From Acetobacteraceae bacterium (lineage in GTDB: Bacteria > Pseudomonadota > Alphaproteobacteria > Acetobacterales > Acetobacteraceae): 64,000 nucleotides of DNA. Location: assembly GCA_947455205.1 (NCBI GenBank), contig CANGNF010000014.1:44566-108565 (forward strand). The letters are read 5' to 3'. The translations under genes were made by a program, and so were the position numbers. Below the pieces are notes generated by a model, which was given only the letters and a program-made list of their open reading frames with translations, did no database searches and was not told the origin of the DNA. Below, piece after piece: positions 61,987 to 64,000 of the stretch. Every line of letters starts with the position of its first letter. The first letter of the stretch is position 1.

Positions 61987-63062
61987 GCCCCGCCGGGGTC
62001 CAGCAGGACCTCGTCGCAGAACTCGAAGCCCGGCGGCGGAGGGACGGGGGCGGCGGTGGCTGGGGCCGTGGTGGTGGTGGCGGTGGCGGTGGCGGGCGGC
62101 GTCCCGGTGGCGGCCAGGAAGTGGCGCATCACCTCGGCCACGCCGGCTTCGCTGACCGTCCGCAGGTCGGGATTGTAGTGCATGTGGCGGGATGGCTGGC
62201 CGGTGATGATCTCATAGGCCGGGAAATAGCTGACCCCCGGTTCGTGCATCGCCATTTCTCCGGCCACGGCACGCAGCACGGACTTGGCGTAGGTGGTGGC
62301 AACCAGCACGTGCTGGCCGCTGGCGGTGGCCACCAGCGGTACCGGGGAGACGGTCAGCAGCAGCCGCGCCCGCGGGTTGACCTGGCGCAGCGCGGCCATG
62401 AAGGCGGTCAGGTCGGCCAGCACCTCGGCGTGGCGGAAGTTGTGGAAGCGGTGCCGCGCCGGGTCGTAGTCGCCGGCGACCACGCCGGGCGCCACCGGCA
62501 GCACGGTGCCGTCGGCGGCCAGCCAGGCCTCGGTCAGGCCCAGGGTGAAGACCAGCACGTCCAGCCGCAGGAACATGTCCTTCACGCGGGCCAGGTGGGC
62601 GACGCGCAGCGCGCGGACTTCTTCGGCCGAGCCGAAGCCGCCGGGTTCCAGCGTGGGGCGCAGCGCGTCGTAGTGGCGGCCGTCGCGGGTCCACACCGCC
62701 TCGGCCGGCTGGAACTGGCCGAAGGCCTGCAGGAACAGCTGCAGCAGTTGCCGGGCGGAGTAGATGTTGCCGTAGCGGCAGGAATAGACGCCGTAGCCCA
62801 GCCGGGCCGCCGCCTCGGCGCCCAGGAAGCCGGGGGCGGGCTCGTGGTCCATCCAGGCCAGGCCCTGGGCCCGCAGCGCGCGGCCGATATGCTGGGCGAA
62901 GCAGCTGCCGGCGGTGGCGATGCGCGCCCCGGCCAGGCTGGGCAGGCCGTCGGCCAGGCCGGAGAGCCGGCTGGGATGCTCGGCCGCGACGGCGCGGCGC
63001 CAGAAGGCCCGGGCCGGCAGGTTGGCATAGGGGTGGGGCGGGGCGGCATCGGGCGGCGGCAT
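61983..63062 (-). CDS. GSCFA-family protein
   Basis: A 359-residue protein with the family signature in ATAGSCFAQHIGRALRAQG, near residue 53, then FTLGLTEAWLAADGTVLP and LLTVSPVPLVATASGQHVLV. GSCFA proteins are SGNH-like predicted acyl hydrolases acting on polysaccharide or lipid. The C-terminus has a threonine/alanine-rich low-complexity run (TPPATATATTTTAPATA) before an acidic tail. It pairs with the SGNH gene downstream. Confidence 0.88.
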   Translation of the reverse strand: MPPPDAAPPHPYANLPARAFWRRAVAAEHPSRLSGLADGLPSLAGARIATAGSCFAQHIGRALRAQGLAWMDHEPAPGFLGAEAAARLGYGVYSCRYGNIYSARQLLQLFLQAFGQFQPAEAVWTRDGRHYDALRPTLEPGGFGSAEEVRALRVAHLARVKDMFLRLDVLVFTLGLTEAWLAADGTVLPVAPGVVAGDYDPARHRFHNFRHAEVLADLTAFMAALRQVNPRARLLLTVSPVPLVATASGQHVLVATTYAKSVLRAVAGEMAMHEPGVSYFPAYEIITGQPSRHMHYNPDLRTVSEAGVAEVMRHFLAATGTPPATATATTTTAPATAAPVPPPPGFEFCDEVLLDPGGA

Positions 63063-63225
63063 GGTCGTCACCTGGTGTGGCCGGGGGCGGTTGGGTCGGT
63101 GCTGCCATGCTTGGCGGCGTGCGGGCGGGCAGCCGCCAGCCGGCGGGGGCTGCAGGACAGATAGGACCCGATTGCCGGTTTCAAGCCCAGCCGGCTTCCG
63201 CAACCGAAAGGACAGGCGCGCGCCG

Positions 63226-64000
63226 TCAGTCCTCGGTCAGGTTCGCCGCCGCCAGGGTCTCGGCGCTGGCACGCTCGGGGTACTCGGCCACTTCCAGAAT
63301 GTTACGGCCGGCGCGGCGGACGCGGGCGACCTCGGATTCCGTGCAGGCGTAGCCGCGCAGCATGTCGTTGTCCGGGTTGGCCACTTCCAGCTTGGCGCGC
63401 ACGCGGCACAGCACCGCGTGTTCGGTGCGGGCGGAACCGCCATGCCAGCGGCGCAGCGCCTCCACCCAGTCGCCAGTTTCCTGGTGCCAGCGGCGCAGCA
63501 TGCCGCCGGCCCAGTCGGTGGCGCGCAGCGGGTCCAGCGGCCAGTCGCTGCCACGGGCGTGGACGCGGGTGTTGACCTGCACGCAGCCGACCATGGGCGA
63601 GGCGCGGCTGGGCGCCTGGGCCAGGATTTCCCGCGCGCGGTGCAGGTCGTGCGGGTGGTAGCTGCGGCTGCCGAGCTTGATGGCGTGGGCGTGCAGGCTG
63701 CTCTCGCTCATCGCCACCGCCACCAGCAGGCCGGGCGGCAGCTCGTGCACCTGCTCGGCGCGGCGGGCGGCGGCCAGGCAGGCGGCGCGCGGCGTGCTGG
63801 GCAGGGTGGCGCGGGCCAGGTCCATGCTCTCCGGCGCCGGCAGCAATTCCTGCGGGGCGTCGCGCAGCACCGGCGGGCTGCCGGGGGCGCGGGGCTGGCG
63901 CGGCTTGCGGCCATGCTGGACGGTGGGGCGGCCGGCGCGGGCGGGGCGGGCGCTGGCGGGTTCAGTGGCGCGGGCGGCGTGGCGGGTCGGCGCTGCCTCC
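63226..64000 (-). CDS. Lytic transglycosylase-like protein, 5' end beyond the window
   Basis: The minus-strand frame is open to the right edge and encodes at least 257 residues. The transglycosylase-like core is LPPGLLVAVAMSESSLHAHA, with catalytic Glu in MSESS, followed by MVGCVQVNTRVHARG and DWAGGMLRRWHQETGDWVEALRRWHGG. The upstream part within the window is proline/arginine-rich and low in complexity, so the start cannot be placed. It probably cleaves peptidoglycan, perhaps during secretion-system or flagellar assembly. Confidence 0.8.
   Translation of the reverse strand, partial: EAAPTRHAARATEPASARPARAGRPTVQHGRKPRQPRAPGSPPVLRDAPQELLPAPESMDLARATLPSTPRAACLAAARRAEQVHELPPGLLVAVAMSESSLHAHAIKLGSRSYHPHDLHRAREILAQAPSRASPMVGCVQVNTRVHARGSDWPLDPLRATDWAGGMLRRWHQETGDWVEALRRWHGGSARTEHAVLCRVRAKLEVANPDNDMLRGYACTESEVARVRRAGRNILEVAEYPERASAETLAAANLTED

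Overview
The window is about 70% G+C with dense, mostly short-spaced genes and a gene content typical of an alphaproteobacterium close to the Acetobacteraceae (Roseomonas-like). Supporting signs are a UPF0262 gene, a lysine/alanine-rich histone H1-like protein, four orphan Bug/TctC-type periplasmic receptors, a hydantoin-utilisation set and a protocatechuate branch. No rRNA, tRNA, CRISPR array, integrase or transposase was seen. The genus is an inference. It looks like a chromosomal segment specialised in uptake and breakdown of organic acids, hydantoins, sugar acids and aromatics.

Layout. 0-5 kb: cupin, OtnK/OtnC-type tetronate catabolism, a Bug receptor, a nitroreductase and a SnoaL-like protein, closed by hairpins. 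5-9.4 kb: histone-like gene, an 850-bp non-coding stretch, then methylcitrate-type citrate synthase and PrpD-family genes on the minus strand. 9.6-17.3 kb: a LysR gene starts a plus-strand run of hydantoinase and N-carbamoyl-D-amino acid hydrolase, followed by a small phage-like gene pair, a Bug receptor and a second carbamoylase; a hydantoin racemase lies downstream on the minus strand. 17.4-21.9 kb: DUF983, UPF0262, a caspase-like/formylglycine-generating-enzyme-like fusion, and MtnA. 22.1-25.2 kb: a complete polar amino-acid-type ABC transporter. 25.3-28.7 kb: two Bug receptors and a gene read here as a selenoprotein. 28.8-41.2 kb: DUF3237, rhodanese, an arylmalonate-decarboxylase-like protein, an M10 metalloprotease with DUF4214 repeats, gamma-glutamyltransferase, a toxin-antitoxin pair, a luciferase-like flavoprotein, an EamA exporter, a winged-helix regulator beside an AT-rich islet, an SDR and a beta-propeller protein. 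41.4-50 kb: a repeat-rich membrane protein, then DgoK, DgoA, a TRAP transporter (DctPQM) and a GMC oxidoreductase. 50-57.7 kb: an AMP-ligase and the pca genes (pcaF, fused pcaDC, pcaH, pcaG, pcaB). 57.8-64 kb: small membrane and lipoprotein genes, a LOV-domain histidine kinase divergent from a single-domain response regulator, a GSCFA/SGNH pair, and a lytic transglycosylase cut by the window edge.

The most notable observation is at 27552-28745. Two apparently separate reading frames lie in the same frame and are split only by a TGA at 28011-28013. Reading that TGA as selenocysteine gives one 397-residue protein of the glycine/sarcosine/betaine reductase selenoprotein B family with a U-P-L-C redox motif. 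A hairpin with a GU-containing loop follows the TGA at the spacing expected of a bacterial SECIS element. Other points of interest are the caspase/FGE fusion with repeated AWVIP linkers, the two-carbamoylase hydantoin cluster, a LacI-type operator in front of the TRAP genes, and two AT-rich islets carrying small membrane proteins.
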